From NCBI GenBank assembly GCA_949292215.1, contig CASEYW010000008.1:39136-103135 (forward strand): DNA of 64,000 nucleotides, read 5' to 3'. A model generated the notes under the pieces. The model ran no database searches, was not told the origin of the DNA, and saw only the letters and a program-made list of their open reading frames with translations. How positions within the stretch are numbered: the stretch's first letter is position 1; each line of letters opens with the position of its first letter. The stretch is from an uncultured bacterium (lineage in GTDB: Bacteria; Verrucomicrobiota; Lentisphaeria; Victivallales; UBA1829). A program made the position numbers and the translations under genes. Shown piece by piece: positions 45,316 to 53,984 of this stretch.

Positions 45316-46395
45316 TTATTTTATACGATTCAATGTATTCCGCAACATGAGTTTCGGTGAAATGTGGTATTGCAGAGTCTCCAGTGGCGTCGAGTGAAGC
45401 ATTCCATCGATCAGGCGGACCGCCTGGACTCCGAATTCCCCCGTATCAATTTCAATCGTCGACAGAGGCGGATTCAGATAAGGCGCCAGAGCAACTTCTC
45501 CGCCGTAGGAAAGCACGGACATCTCTTCCGGAACCTTTCGGTCATGTTCGCGCAATGCGCGCAGGACTGCCGCTCCGCCGGAAAGCGAAAGAGTGAAAAT
45601 CGCAGAGAAGTCCAACACCGGTCTCTGATTCAGAAACCGGGACATACACGCATAGCTGCCTTCCAGCGATCCTTCAAAGGCGTTCAGCTCCGCATCCAGA
45701 AGATAAATTCCTTTTTCTGGGACGCCCAATTCCTTCAGCATGGAGAAAAAACCGTGCAGACGCTCTTCTGTCGTGCTTTCATGAGGCTGATCCCGGAGAA
45801 CAAGAATTCTGTGATGGCCGTGCGTGAAAAGAGTCCGCGCGGCAAGTCTGCCGACCGCAAGATCGTCAATCGTCACATTGGCAATATCCGGCGACTCCAC
45901 ATGCTGAAGCAGAACTGCAACAGGACGCGAAGGACGTTTCAGAATCCGGAGCATCTCCCTGTCGATCACCCGCGCCGGAGGCAGCAGAATACAGGCATCC
46001 GCATCACCGATCCTCTCCTGCAGGTCCATCTCCTCAAAATTCCGATAGGTCTGATGCAGGAAGCGCCAGTTTTTGACTTGTCCCGCCTCGTAAACGCTCC
46101 GGAGCATCGTGTCGAAAGCAATGGAGGGATAGTCCGGGCGGATCACGCAGATCTTCGCCGACGAACGGTCAAACCGCTCCGAAACAAAATAACGCTGCTT
46201 TCCGAACTGTCTCCGGATCACGCCTTCCGACGAAAGCGTTTTCAATGCCTGAATTACTGTTCCATGCGACGCATTCAGCATTTCCATCAGTTCGCTGGTC
46301 ACAGGAAGACGCTCTCCTGCGGGAAGCGTGTTTACATATTGTCTCAGCAGACTCGCCGTCTGATAATGTTTTGTTTCCGTAAGTACTCTCGGCAT
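45316..46395 (-). CDS. GntR-type regulator with LacI-like sensor domain (block 2)
   Basis: A 359-residue regulator. I start at 46395 (MPRVLTETKHYQTA), with AGGA nine bases upstream; an ATG at 46422 would fall inside the operator. The GntR winged helix is LLRQYVNTLPAGERLPVTSELMEMLNASHGTVIQALKTLSSEGVIRRQFGKQRYF; the sensor domain has DDLAVGRLAARTLFTHGHHRILVLRDQ and EEMSVLSYGG. It is first in the block 2 operon and lies behind a promoter with a perfect 19-base palindrome, so it is very likely autoregulated and induced by the glycan's breakdown product. Confidence 0.9.
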   Translation of the reverse strand: MPRVLTETKHYQTASLLRQYVNTLPAGERLPVTSELMEMLNASHGTVIQALKTLSSEGVIRRQFGKQRYFVSERFDRSSAKICVIRPDYPSIAFDTMLRSVYEAGQVKNWRFLHQTYRNFEEMDLQERIGDADACILLPPARVIDREMLRILKRPSRPVAVLLQHVESPDIANVTIDDLAVGRLAARTLFTHGHHRILVLRDQPHESTTEERLHGFFSMLKELGVPEKGIYLLDAELNAFEGSLEGSYACMSRFLNQRPVLDFSAIFTLSLSGGAAVLRALREHDRKVPEEMSVLSYGGEVALAPYLNPPLSTIEIDTGEFGVQAVRLIDGMLHSTPLETLQYHISPKLMLRNTLNRIK

Positions 46396-46420
46396 ATTGT
46401 GAAGTCCTGTTGTCCGTTTC

Positions 46421-46439
46421 AAAATAGTCTGACTATTTT
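46421..46439. promoter_or_regulatory. Perfect 19-base operator of the block 2 regulator
   Basis: AAAATAGTCTGACTATTTT has perfect nine-base arms around one central T. It lies directly downstream of the -10 box, over the predicted transcription start, where a bound repressor would block initiation. Confidence 0.75.
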
Positions 46440-46441
46440 CA

Positions 46442-46470
46442 ATTATACCATATTTTTATGGATTTGTCAA
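46442..46470 (-). promoter_or_regulatory. Perfect consensus promoter of block 2
   Basis: On the minus strand TTGACA (46470-46465), 17 bases, TATAAT (46447-46442). Expected start near 46435. Confidence 0.8.
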
Positions 46471-46510
46471 TCCGCAATCAGAATTTTTTCTTTTTTTTTC
46501 CCTTCTCCTC

Positions 46511-46539
46511 TTGACATTCCCGGAGAAATGGAGTAAAAT
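46511..46539 (+). promoter_or_regulatory. Promoter of block 3
   Basis: TTGACA (46511-46516), 17 bases, TAAAAT (46534-46539). The expected start near 46546 is inside the adjacent palindrome. It diverges from the block 2 promoter 40 bases away. Confidence 0.75.
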
Positions 46540-46542
46540 TAG

Positions 46543-46554
46543 TTCAACGTTGAA
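46543..46554. promoter_or_regulatory. LacI-type operator of block 3
   Basis: TTCAACGTTGAA is a perfect 12-base palindrome with the central CG typical of LacI-family sites; it covers the predicted transcription start of the LacI gene's own operon. Confidence 0.7.
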
Positions 46555-46590
46555 TATAACGATAAATCAAAGCCTTTTCCGGAGGAAGAA

Positions 46591-47601
46591 ATGTCTGTTC
46601 GAATGAAAGACATCGCGAAGCGCTGCCATGTTTCGATCAAAACGGTATCGAACGTCATCAATCATCTTCCGAATGTGGGAGAGGAGACGCGTCAAGCGGT
46701 TCTGGAGGCGATCCGGGAACTGAATTACGTTCCGAATCTTCAGGCGAGATCTCTTGTCATGAAACAGCCGGGGGCAAAATCGCAGCTGGGCTACCGCATC
46801 GGGTGCATTTTCCCTGCCGGTCTGAGCAAATATGAAAACAGCTATTTCACAATGATTTTCAAGGGGATTGAAGAAGAACTCTGCGCACGGGAACAGCAGC
46901 TTTCCTTCATTGCATCGATCACGGAACTGGAGGAAAATCCGCTGAAAATGAACTGGCTGCTTTCAACGGAACAGACCGATGCTGTCATTTCGTTTGTCGG
47001 GCCAGATCACCGGGATTTTTCCAAAATCGCCGCCCTGCCGCTGGTTCTGATCGGAAAGCGAAAGGATTATGAATCAGTCAGTATTGACAAATTCGGCGGA
47101 ATTGCGGATCTGGTGGAACATCTCTGCGGACTGGGGCACAGGCGGTTTGGATATATCGGAGAACTCCGTGACGACCGTTTCCGAGCCTTCCGCCTGGAAT
47201 TGGAACAGCGTGGAATTCCTCTGGACCCGGAGTGCGTCTTCGACTCACCGTTCGGTTTTGCTTCCGGAAAAGAAACAGCCGGGAAGCTGCTGAAACTCTC
47301 CAATCTGCCAACCGCACTCTGCTGTGCCAGCGACTATACCGCAATCGGTGCCATGCACACACTTCTGGAAGCCGGAATCCGCATTCCGCAGGACATTTCC
47401 GTCACAGGATACGACAATCTGCCGGAATCTGCGCTGGTCTATCCGCCGCTGACCACGGTGGACATCAACAAGGAGGGCATCGGCAGAATCGCTGTGCGGG
47501 CGCTGCTGGAACGCATCCGGCATCCCTCTCAGGAACGGTCCTGCCATACGCTTCAAACAAGGATGGTCATTCGAACCTCAACCGGAAAGGCTAAAAAATG
47601 A
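46591..47601 (+). CDS. LacI-family transcriptional regulator (block 3)
   Basis: A 336-residue LacI repressor. The helix-turn-helix is VRMKDIAKRCHVSIKTVSNVINH with the hinge helix NYVPNLQARSLVM; the sensor domain has VEHLCGLGHRRFGYIGE, CASDYTAIGAMHTLLEAGIRIPQDISVTGYDN and the C-terminal TTVDINKEGIGRIAVRALLERI. GGAGG precedes the ATG by six bases. It heads an operon in which each stop overlaps the next start (ATGA), so repressor and enzymes are made together and the repressor controls its own promoter. Confidence 0.95.
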   Translation: MSVRMKDIAKRCHVSIKTVSNVINHLPNVGEETRQAVLEAIRELNYVPNLQARSLVMKQPGAKSQLGYRIGCIFPAGLSKYENSYFTMIFKGIEEELCAREQQLSFIASITELEENPLKMNWLLSTEQTDAVISFVGPDHRDFSKIAALPLVLIGKRKDYESVSIDKFGGIADLVEHLCGLGHRRFGYIGELRDDRFRAFRLELEQRGIPLDPECVFDSPFGFASGKETAGKLLKLSNLPTALCCASDYTAIGAMHTLLEAGIRIPQDISVTGYDNLPESALVYPPLTTVDINKEGIGRIAVRALLERIRHPSQERSCHTLQTRMVIRTSTGKAKK

Positions 47602-48878
47602 GTTCATTCCGCTTTGCCGTCATCGGCGACACTCACTACTGCACCATGAAACACCGCAAACCGGAATTTCTGATTGGGGACTACGAACGTCTCCCGGACT
47701 ACTTCCGTTACTCTTTCATGACCCATACACTCCGGACTCTCGCGGAACGGATCCGGAAAGAAAAACCGGAACTTCTGATCTCCACAGGCGATCTTATCGA
47801 AGGAGGAGCTGACGATGCAGCGGATGAACAGAGTGCACTTGATCTTTTTTCTCCCTGCGCCCCCGTTTTTCTATACACACAGGGGACCCATGATCAAAAG
47901 AGAAAAACGGCATACCGGAAAATCCGTCATGAGAACTCCATTTTTCTGATTCTGGACTATACAAACTGGGACCGGGAACAGAAAGATTGGCTGATCCGGG
48001 AACTGGAGGATGCGAAGGATGCGGAACATCTTTTTGTCTTCGCTCATCCTCCGCTTCATCTGTTCGGACGCCATTTTTTCCACAATCCTGTCTTCTGTAC
48101 GGAAACGGCGGAGATATTGAAACGGTATCCCGTCGATGTCTATTTCTGCGGACACACCCACAATCAGGGGATCAGCTTTCACTCCGGAATGCTCCAGGTG
48201 GTCGGTTCTGCCGTCGGATATCCGGAGCAGAAGACGATCCCGCTGGAAGAGATCCACTCAATCCAGGACTCTCCGGAACACCGTTATCTCTGGGGAATCG
48301 TGGAAGACAGTTCGCCCGGCTTCTGGACCGTTGATGTGGAAGGAGAAAGTCTTACGATCCGCTGGCACTCCCTGAAAGAGAGTGCGGAACTGCGGGTCCG
48401 GAAGAGATTCGACTTTCCGGAAATCCTCACTCTTCCGTCCTTCGCCCGGGAGTGCGGTCCGCTGACCGACGCCGACCGCTACCAGATCCGTTCCGGATGG
48501 ATTCATTTCTTTTCCGCCAACAAAGGAGCGAAAGGATTCCGGATGGCACTCAACGGAACCGACCTCGGATTCGCTCCGGAAAGTACCTCCTACGCTGCAC
48601 GGAGAGCTGTGATTCTTTCGGAAAAGGCACTCCGGAAAATTACGGAACGGAACGAACTGGAACTCGTTTTTCCGCAATCGGACGTGTTTGCTGCTGGCTC
48701 AATCTCACTGGAACTTCTTCTGCTGGACGGACGAACCATCCGCTCGAACGTGGCTCCGGAACTTTTTGTCTGCGGGACCCATCCCGATTTTGAATACGCC
48801 CGCTCCCGGTCCATCGCTGTCAGGCCGGGGGAATGCAGAAAACTTGCAATTACATTCCCGAAAGGAACACGAGCATGA
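47598..48878 (+). CDS. Metallophosphoesterase with altered GNH motif (block 3)
   Basis: A 426-residue calcineurin-fold protein. Metal motifs: GDTHY (D-x-H), STGDLIEGG (GD), FAHPP, and CGHTHNQG (GHxH). The third motif, normally GNH(D/E), is GTHD here, so the bridging-metal Asn is a Thr; activity may be changed. Residues about 270-426 form an added beta-rich domain (FRMALNGTDLGFAPES). No signal peptide is visible. It overlaps the LacI gene and the glycosidase gene by four bases at each side. It may cleave a phosphodiester or phosphate from the glycan target. Confidence 0.8.
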   Translation: MSSFRFAVIGDTHYCTMKHRKPEFLIGDYERLPDYFRYSFMTHTLRTLAERIRKEKPELLISTGDLIEGGADDAADEQSALDLFSPCAPVFLYTQGTHDQKRKTAYRKIRHENSIFLILDYTNWDREQKDWLIRELEDAKDAEHLFVFAHPPLHLFGRHFFHNPVFCTETAEILKRYPVDVYFCGHTHNQGISFHSGMLQVVGSAVGYPEQKTIPLEEIHSIQDSPEHRYLWGIVEDSSPGFWTVDVEGESLTIRWHSLKESAELRVRKRFDFPEILTLPSFARECGPLTDADRYQIRSGWIHFFSANKGAKGFRMALNGTDLGFAPESTSYAARRAVILSEKALRKITERNELELVFPQSDVFAAGSISLELLLLDGRTIRSNVAPELFVCGTHPDFEYARSRSIAVRPGECRKLAITFPKGTRA

Positions 48879-51800
48879 ATCCGGCAAAATGGCTTCCTGT
48901 TGTTCTGCTGGGAACCGTCGGGATCTCTTCTCTCCCCGCGGGAGAATTCCTGCGGAACGAATTTGCCGAAGAGCAGGCGCTCAAAGGGTGGAACAATCCG
49001 GATGGAATCGGGAAAATCGTCCGCCTGGAGGATAAAAAATGTGCTCTGGAAGTCTCTGTTCCGGATACGGAAGCCAATCGGAGCAATGTACTGACTCTGA
49101 ATCTGGAGCCGCGTAAACTCGCCGGACGGCGGATCACGCTTTCCGCTGATCTCATGTATGACACGAAGCAGCCGCTCTCACGCTGGCAGGGTGGCAAACT
49201 GATGCTGGCAGCGAAAACAGCAAACGGCTGGTTTTATACAAGCAGTTATCTTCCGCATGGAAAGCGGAACTGGCACACAGTTGTACGGACCGCTGACCTG
49301 CCGGCGGATCTGGAATCCATCCAGCTGGTTCTGGGGCTTCAGTCCGCCGCGGGGATCATCCGCTACCGCAATCTGAAACTGGAAACCGGCGATGCGATTC
49401 TGAATCTTGCCCCCTTTGCAAATATGGGATTTGCCGATCCCGCAGCTGGAGACGGCAAAGGCGGATGGACCGATCAGGGTCCGGAAAAGGATGCTTCCGG
49501 ATTCCGTTTTCAGAACCGGAATTTCGCAGGAATCCCTTTCGGCATCATTCCGCCGAACAGAAACAAGGGAAAAAGCGTTCTTGTATTCCGTTCACCTTAT
49601 TTCAAAAACGGAATGGATACAGCACTTCTGAATCTGGATACAACGGAGACAAAAGGACGCTGGCTCTACCTGCTCCATACTCTCGGATACGGAAAAGGAA
49701 ACAAATTATTCGGCGTTATTGAAATCAATGGAAAAAATGGGAAAAAACAGATTCTGGAACTCCGGGCGGGCAAGGATGCAGGCAACTGGATGAATCCAAA
49801 AGAACTCGAAAACGGATATCCGGCGGCGCATTGGACAACTTCCGCGCTCGGAGTCTGCGGCATTTATGCGTCGCGTTTCCGGTTGGACGACACCCTCGGC
49901 AAACTGAAAACAATCGAATTCCGTCACAGCATGGAAGGACCGATCTGGCTGCTCCTTGCGGCAACGGTCTCCGAACGGGAATACACCTTCCCGGAAAAGC
50001 GGGAATTCACCACGATATCCGGAAAGGACTGGAAACCCCTTCCCATCCGCCGCCAGGGAATTCAGGCCGGAAGTCCCCTCGACAGATCCTTTCTGAATCC
50101 GCCGCACAAAGCGGGAGAATTCGGCAGGGTAGTCCTTGGGAAAACCGGACATCTGGAATTCGAAAAGCTGCCGGGTAAACCGGTCCGCTTTTTCTGCTCC
50201 GCAGACGGACTCGACACCTTCCTCGGCCGCCACCCCGTTCCGGCGGAAATCAAATCAAAACAGGAAATCCGCGACTATGTCCGACAACTTCGCCTCCACG
50301 GATACAATATGGTTCGTTTTCACGGCGTCGATCTTCCTCTGACCAGACAGCAGAAGAGTGAAGGCAAATTCAATCCCGACTTTCTCGACCGGCTTGATTA
50401 TCTGATCTTCCAGCTGAAAGAAAACGGCATTTACATCAATCTGGATGCCATGAAAAGCAAAATCGGCTACACACCGGGCAATCCTTACAACCCATCGGAC
50501 AAACGGGATTTCAAATTCGACATTTATTTCAGTCCGGCAGTCCGTGCGAACTGGTATAACGGACTCAAACAACTTCTGACGCACCGCAATCCCTACACGG
50601 GCTCCACTCTGGCGACGGATCCCGTTCTCGCTGTAATCGTCGGCTACAATGAACAGGAGTTTGCTTTCCTGCGCGAACGTGATTTCTCCCCTGCTCTCCC
50701 CGCCTGGCAAACTTTTCTGAAAAAGAAATACAAAACAATCTCCCATTTGAACAACGCATGGAAAAACAAAGATCAAATACAGACCTCCTTTGAGCAGATT
50801 CCGATTTTCAAACTGAGCGAATATCATACCGCATCCGCAATCGGAAGCGATATCGCGGCATTCATCTCCGAACAGGAAACGGAAATATTCGACTGGTATA
50901 AAACAACTCTTTCCGAATTCGGATACAAGGGACTCGTCAGCAATTTCAACATGGGAAAAAGTCTCCGGCACACGTTTGTCCGGAAACAGGTTGATCTTGT
51001 CACAATGAACAGCTATCACGCCCATCCCTCGAACTACAATCAGGCGGGAAGCACCATCGACCAGACAAGTTCCCTCGCGAACTGCGGCAACCAGATCCGC
51101 GGCTTCATCGCCACCCGGATTCTTGGAAAACCGTATCTGATCACGGAACACGGTCATGCCTTCTGGAATCGTTACCGTTACGAACAGGCATTCCTGACAG
51201 GCGCCTACAGCGCCTTCCAGAATTTCGACGGGCTCACTGCCTTCGCACAACCCGTATCCGTGCAGATGACCTCGTTCATCAATCCTTTCAACATCCGCTT
51301 TGACCCGATTCTTCGCGCACAGGAATTTCTTACGGCATTTCTTTTTCTGCGGGGTGATGTGACTCCGGCACGGCACAGAATCCGGATTCCGCTCTCGGAA
51401 CAGGATATTCAAAGAGAACGTGCGTATGACGAAGGAATCTCCGGAGCACAGTCCCGTCTCGGACTCCTGACCGGAGTTGCAATCGACTGTGAAAGCGGGT
51501 TGCCCCTTCTGCCGCAGGAGCTGATCCTGCCCCGGAGCGGCTCTTCCGGAATCGTTGTCGGCGGAGCCTTCTCCAGTCTCGCGGAGAACGGAAAGGGTCC
51601 GTTTAATCCGGATTCCTTCGTGCAGAAACTGAAGAAACGGGGAATCCTGCCGCCGAACAACCGGACCCGGCCGGACCAGGAGCTCTATGAAACAGAAACA
51701 GGAGAACTTCTGCTGGATGCCCGTCGCCGATTTATGAGCGTCAACACAGAACGCTTCCAGGGAATCTGCGGAGAAGCTGGCAGCAAGGCGGCGCTGAACA

Positions 51801-52195
51801 ATCTGGAAGTGGTTTCCATGACGGTCCGGGGAAATCTTGCACTGGTTTCCATTGACGGGAAAAAAAGCATCCCGGAATCGAAGCACATGGTTCTTGTCTT
51901 CGCAACAGATGCGAGAAACTCCGGAATGACCTTCACCGATAAAAACGCCCGAACCCTGCTGAAAAACGGAACTGCGCCGATTCTGGTGCGTACCGGCAGA
52001 TTCAACGTGCGAATTCATGGATTGAAGCATCCGGATTATCGGGCATTCGCGCTGAAAAGCGACGGTACACGGCTCAGGGAAATCCCTGTTGGAAAAGATG
52101 GAAACACCTTGCGGATTGCCGTGGATACCGCATCGTTTCCGGACGATGTACCGGTCTACTTTGAAATCATACAAAACAAGGGAGCAGAAAAATGA
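48875..52195 (+). CDS. Large secreted clan GH-A glycosidase (block 3)
   Basis: A 1106-residue exported enzyme; start at 48875, overlapping the phosphoesterase stop (ATGA). Signal peptide at 1-22 (VVLLGTVGISSLPAG). Residues about 25-180 and 185-370 are two beta-sandwich binding-type domains. The barrel begins near 440 with the LHGYNMVRFHGVD strand; candidate acid/base is E593 in IVGYNEQEF, and the nucleophile is E758 in YLITEHGHAFWN. A beta domain and C-terminal tail follow. The NEQ-E and TEHG pattern is GH5/GH2-like; the substrate is unknown. The third large GH beside a pseudopilin in this window. Confidence 0.8.
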   Translation: MNPAKWLPVVLLGTVGISSLPAGEFLRNEFAEEQALKGWNNPDGIGKIVRLEDKKCALEVSVPDTEANRSNVLTLNLEPRKLAGRRITLSADLMYDTKQPLSRWQGGKLMLAAKTANGWFYTSSYLPHGKRNWHTVVRTADLPADLESIQLVLGLQSAAGIIRYRNLKLETGDAILNLAPFANMGFADPAAGDGKGGWTDQGPEKDASGFRFQNRNFAGIPFGIIPPNRNKGKSVLVFRSPYFKNGMDTALLNLDTTETKGRWLYLLHTLGYGKGNKLFGVIEINGKNGKKQILELRAGKDAGNWMNPKELENGYPAAHWTTSALGVCGIYASRFRLDDTLGKLKTIEFRHSMEGPIWLLLAATVSEREYTFPEKREFTTISGKDWKPLPIRRQGIQAGSPLDRSFLNPPHKAGEFGRVVLGKTGHLEFEKLPGKPVRFFCSADGLDTFLGRHPVPAEIKSKQEIRDYVRQLRLHGYNMVRFHGVDLPLTRQQKSEGKFNPDFLDRLDYLIFQLKENGIYINLDAMKSKIGYTPGNPYNPSDKRDFKFDIYFSPAVRANWYNGLKQLLTHRNPYTGSTLATDPVLAVIVGYNEQEFAFLRERDFSPALPAWQTFLKKKYKTISHLNNAWKNKDQIQTSFEQIPIFKLSEYHTASAIGSDIAAFISEQETEIFDWYKTTLSEFGYKGLVSNFNMGKSLRHTFVRKQVDLVTMNSYHAHPSNYNQAGSTIDQTSSLANCGNQIRGFIATRILGKPYLITEHGHAFWNRYRYEQAFLTGAYSAFQNFDGLTAFAQPVSVQMTSFINPFNIRFDPILRAQEFLTAFLFLRGDVTPARHRIRIPLSEQDIQRERAYDEGISGAQSRLGLLTGVAIDCESGLPLLPQELILPRSGSSGIVVGGAFSSLAENGKGPFNPDSFVQKLKKRGILPPNNRTRPDQELYETETGELLLDARRRFMSVNTERFQGICGEAGSKAALNNLEVVSMTVRGNLALVSIDGKKSIPESKHMVLVFATDARNSGMTFTDKNARTLLKNGTAPILVRTGRFNVRIHGLKHPDYRAFALKSDGTRLREIPVGKDGNTLRIAVDTASFPDDVPVYFEIIQNKGAEK

Positions 52196-52998
52196 AAATG
52201 AAACAGCCGCCAGTCTGCGGGAAGCGGTTCACCGCGTCCCTGTCCGGTCATTATTTCACACTGATAGAACTTCTCATCGTAGTTGCCGTCATCGCGATTC
52301 TGGCAGGACTGCTCCTTCCCGCGCTCCAGAGCGCCCGGAATCTTGGAATTCAGGTCAAATGTTCAAATTCCATGAAGCAGATGGGAATCACCGCAGAGCT
52401 TTATGCCATGCAGAATGATGAATGGAATATGCCGTTTCAAGGAGGCAGTTCGGGAGGCAGCCGGTGGCCGATGAACGAGGAATTCGTTGAGCTTCTGAAT
52501 ATAAAATCTCCCGGATACGGCTACTGGGATGAGCGTTTCGTCTGTCCGAACACCTCACGCAGGAACGTCACGCCAGGAAGCTGGAACAGCGGAATGAAAT
52601 ATGCCCCGTACGCTTACGGCATGACCAGGTGGGGCGGCAACCTCTATCCGGAAGGTTCAGGAACGGCGGAAAACACAAATACGAACTCCATCTACCGCCG
52701 GACAAAAATCTGGTCTCCTTCCAGCAAGTTTCTCTTTCTGGAAGCAACCGGCGGAGCCTATGCAAACAACTGGAAGCGAAACCCCGCGGAAAACTGGTGG
52801 AAGTACCACAACGGAGAAAGCTCCGATACACCGTCAACCTACGAAGTGATCGCCTACCGGCACGGCAACGACATGAAAGTCAATGTCACCTTTTTCGACG
52901 GTCATATCGCGACACTGGATTATCAGAATCTCTGCCAAACCACCAATGAAGCGGAAATCCGCTGGGGCGCTTATCACAGACCCGGAGAGTCGCTGTAA
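52192..52998 (+). CDS. Type II/IV pseudopilin-like protein (block 3)
   Basis: A 268-residue prepilin-like protein overlapping the glycosidase by four bases. The leader is unusually long (MKMKQPPVCGKRFTASLSGHY), then FTLIELLIVVAVIAILAGLLLPALQSARN and the NSMKQMGITAELYAMQNDEWNMPF ectodomain start. Near the C-terminus, YRHGNDMKVNVTFFDGHIATLD has an H-x11-DG variant of the H-x9-DG motif. A terminator follows ten bases past the stop. The order GH then pseudopilin is reversed compared with blocks 1 and 2. Confidence 0.9.
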   Translation: MKMKQPPVCGKRFTASLSGHYFTLIELLIVVAVIAILAGLLLPALQSARNLGIQVKCSNSMKQMGITAELYAMQNDEWNMPFQGGSSGGSRWPMNEEFVELLNIKSPGYGYWDERFVCPNTSRRNVTPGSWNSGMKYAPYAYGMTRWGGNLYPEGSGTAENTNTNSIYRRTKIWSPSSKFLFLEATGGAYANNWKRNPAENWWKYHNGESSDTPSTYEVIAYRHGNDMKVNVTFFDGHIATLDYQNLCQTTNEAEIRWGAYHRPGESL

Positions 52999-53007
52999 TC
53001 ATTCCGG

Positions 53008-53039
53008 AGAGACGGCGTTTCTTTCAACGCCGTCTCTTT
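53008..53039. terminator. Bidirectional terminator after block 3
   Basis: AGAGACGGCGTT (53008-53019), loop TCTTTC, AACGCCGTCTCT (53026-53037): 12 perfect pairs followed by TTTG. It lies between convergent stops at 52998 and 53061. Confidence 0.8.
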
Positions 53040-53060
53040 GCGGACTTCCGCAGGAGAATC

Positions 53061-53984
53061 TCAGGCTCTCCAGTCGATGGCACAGCAGAAATACCGGTCC
53101 GGCTGTTCCGCAAGATTCCGGTAAACCCGGGTGATTTCAGAAAGTTCCGGTTTTACGATTTCCGTCAGCAGCGGACGCAGAATGTAGGAACTGTCCAGAA
53201 TCCAGCGCATCCCGCGTTTCAGATTTTCTTCCGTAAGGGAAAGCGGATTTTTCATCTCCCAGCCGGAACGAAACAGCAGATTCCGGTTCCAGATCTCCGC
53301 GCACAGTTCCGATGCAGGCCAGTCGCCCGGTTTCACGATTCCAACCATGCTGCAGCAGCCATTATCCTTCAACGCGCGGGCGGAGGCCTTTAACGTGGAG
53401 GAAGCGGATACGGTATCAATCACCAGGTCGAATGTCTTTTCCACCGACGCGAACTCCTGCGGCGGAAGAACCGTTCCGATTCCGCAGCATTCCGCCAGCT
53501 TCCGGCGTGATTCGGAAGGATCGACTCCAACAACCGAACAACCGAACAGACGCGCCGTCTGAGCTGCAAGATTTCCGACAGGTCCGAGTCCGATCACAGC
53601 AACCTGGTCCGGCAAAGTCTCCACATGATGAAACGGGTGCATCCCGATGTTGATAAAGCGGAGGAATCCCGCCAGCTCCAGCGGGAACTGTTCCGGCAGC
53701 GGCAGAAGCAGCGATTCGGGACTCAATCCGCGTACATTGCAGTGCGCACCGGAACTCTCCTTCATCGAGGGGAAGACAAAGCAGTGTTTTCCATTCTCTG
53801 TATGCCCCGTCATGATGTAGCCGGGCATACACGATCTCCCCTCCCGGATACAGAACAGTTCAGTTCCCGGACTGACTGTGGAATAATCCATTGTCAATTT
53901 TGTCCAGCCATCGGGCAGAGAAAATTCGGACTCTGTGAAAAAAGAATTGGAGAGTCCCTGGAACGTCAATGTTTTCTGAATCAT
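53061..53984 (-). CDS. MDR-superfamily (alcohol dehydrogenase-like) oxidoreductase
   Basis: A 307-residue medium-chain reductase/dehydrogenase. The Rossmann motif is QVAVIGLGPVGNLAAQTARLFGCSVVGVD near residues 127-155; the N-terminal GroES-like part holds DYSTVSPGTELF. The usual GHE zinc-catalytic block is absent (the closest match, GHTENGKH, lacks the pattern) and no four-Cys structural site is seen, so this is likely a zinc-independent member. Shorter than the common 340-360. It overlaps the Gfo/Idh stop by four bases and probably works on the same sugar or polyol. Confidence 0.82.
   Translation of the reverse strand: MIQKTLTFQGLSNSFFTESEFSLPDGWTKLTMDYSTVSPGTELFCIREGRSCMPGYIMTGHTENGKHCFVFPSMKESSGAHCNVRGLSPESLLLPLPEQFPLELAGFLRFINIGMHPFHHVETLPDQVAVIGLGPVGNLAAQTARLFGCSVVGVDPSESRRKLAECCGIGTVLPPQEFASVEKTFDLVIDTVSASSTLKASARALKDNGCCSMVGIVKPGDWPASELCAEIWNRNLLFRSGWEMKNPLSLTEENLKRGMRWILDSSYILRPLLTEIVKPELSEITRVYRNLAEQPDRYFCCAIDWRA

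Noticed and set aside
50255..52174. Long open frame on the minus strand opposite the block 3 glycosidase
   Set aside because: Shadow of a real gene; no recognisable motifs.
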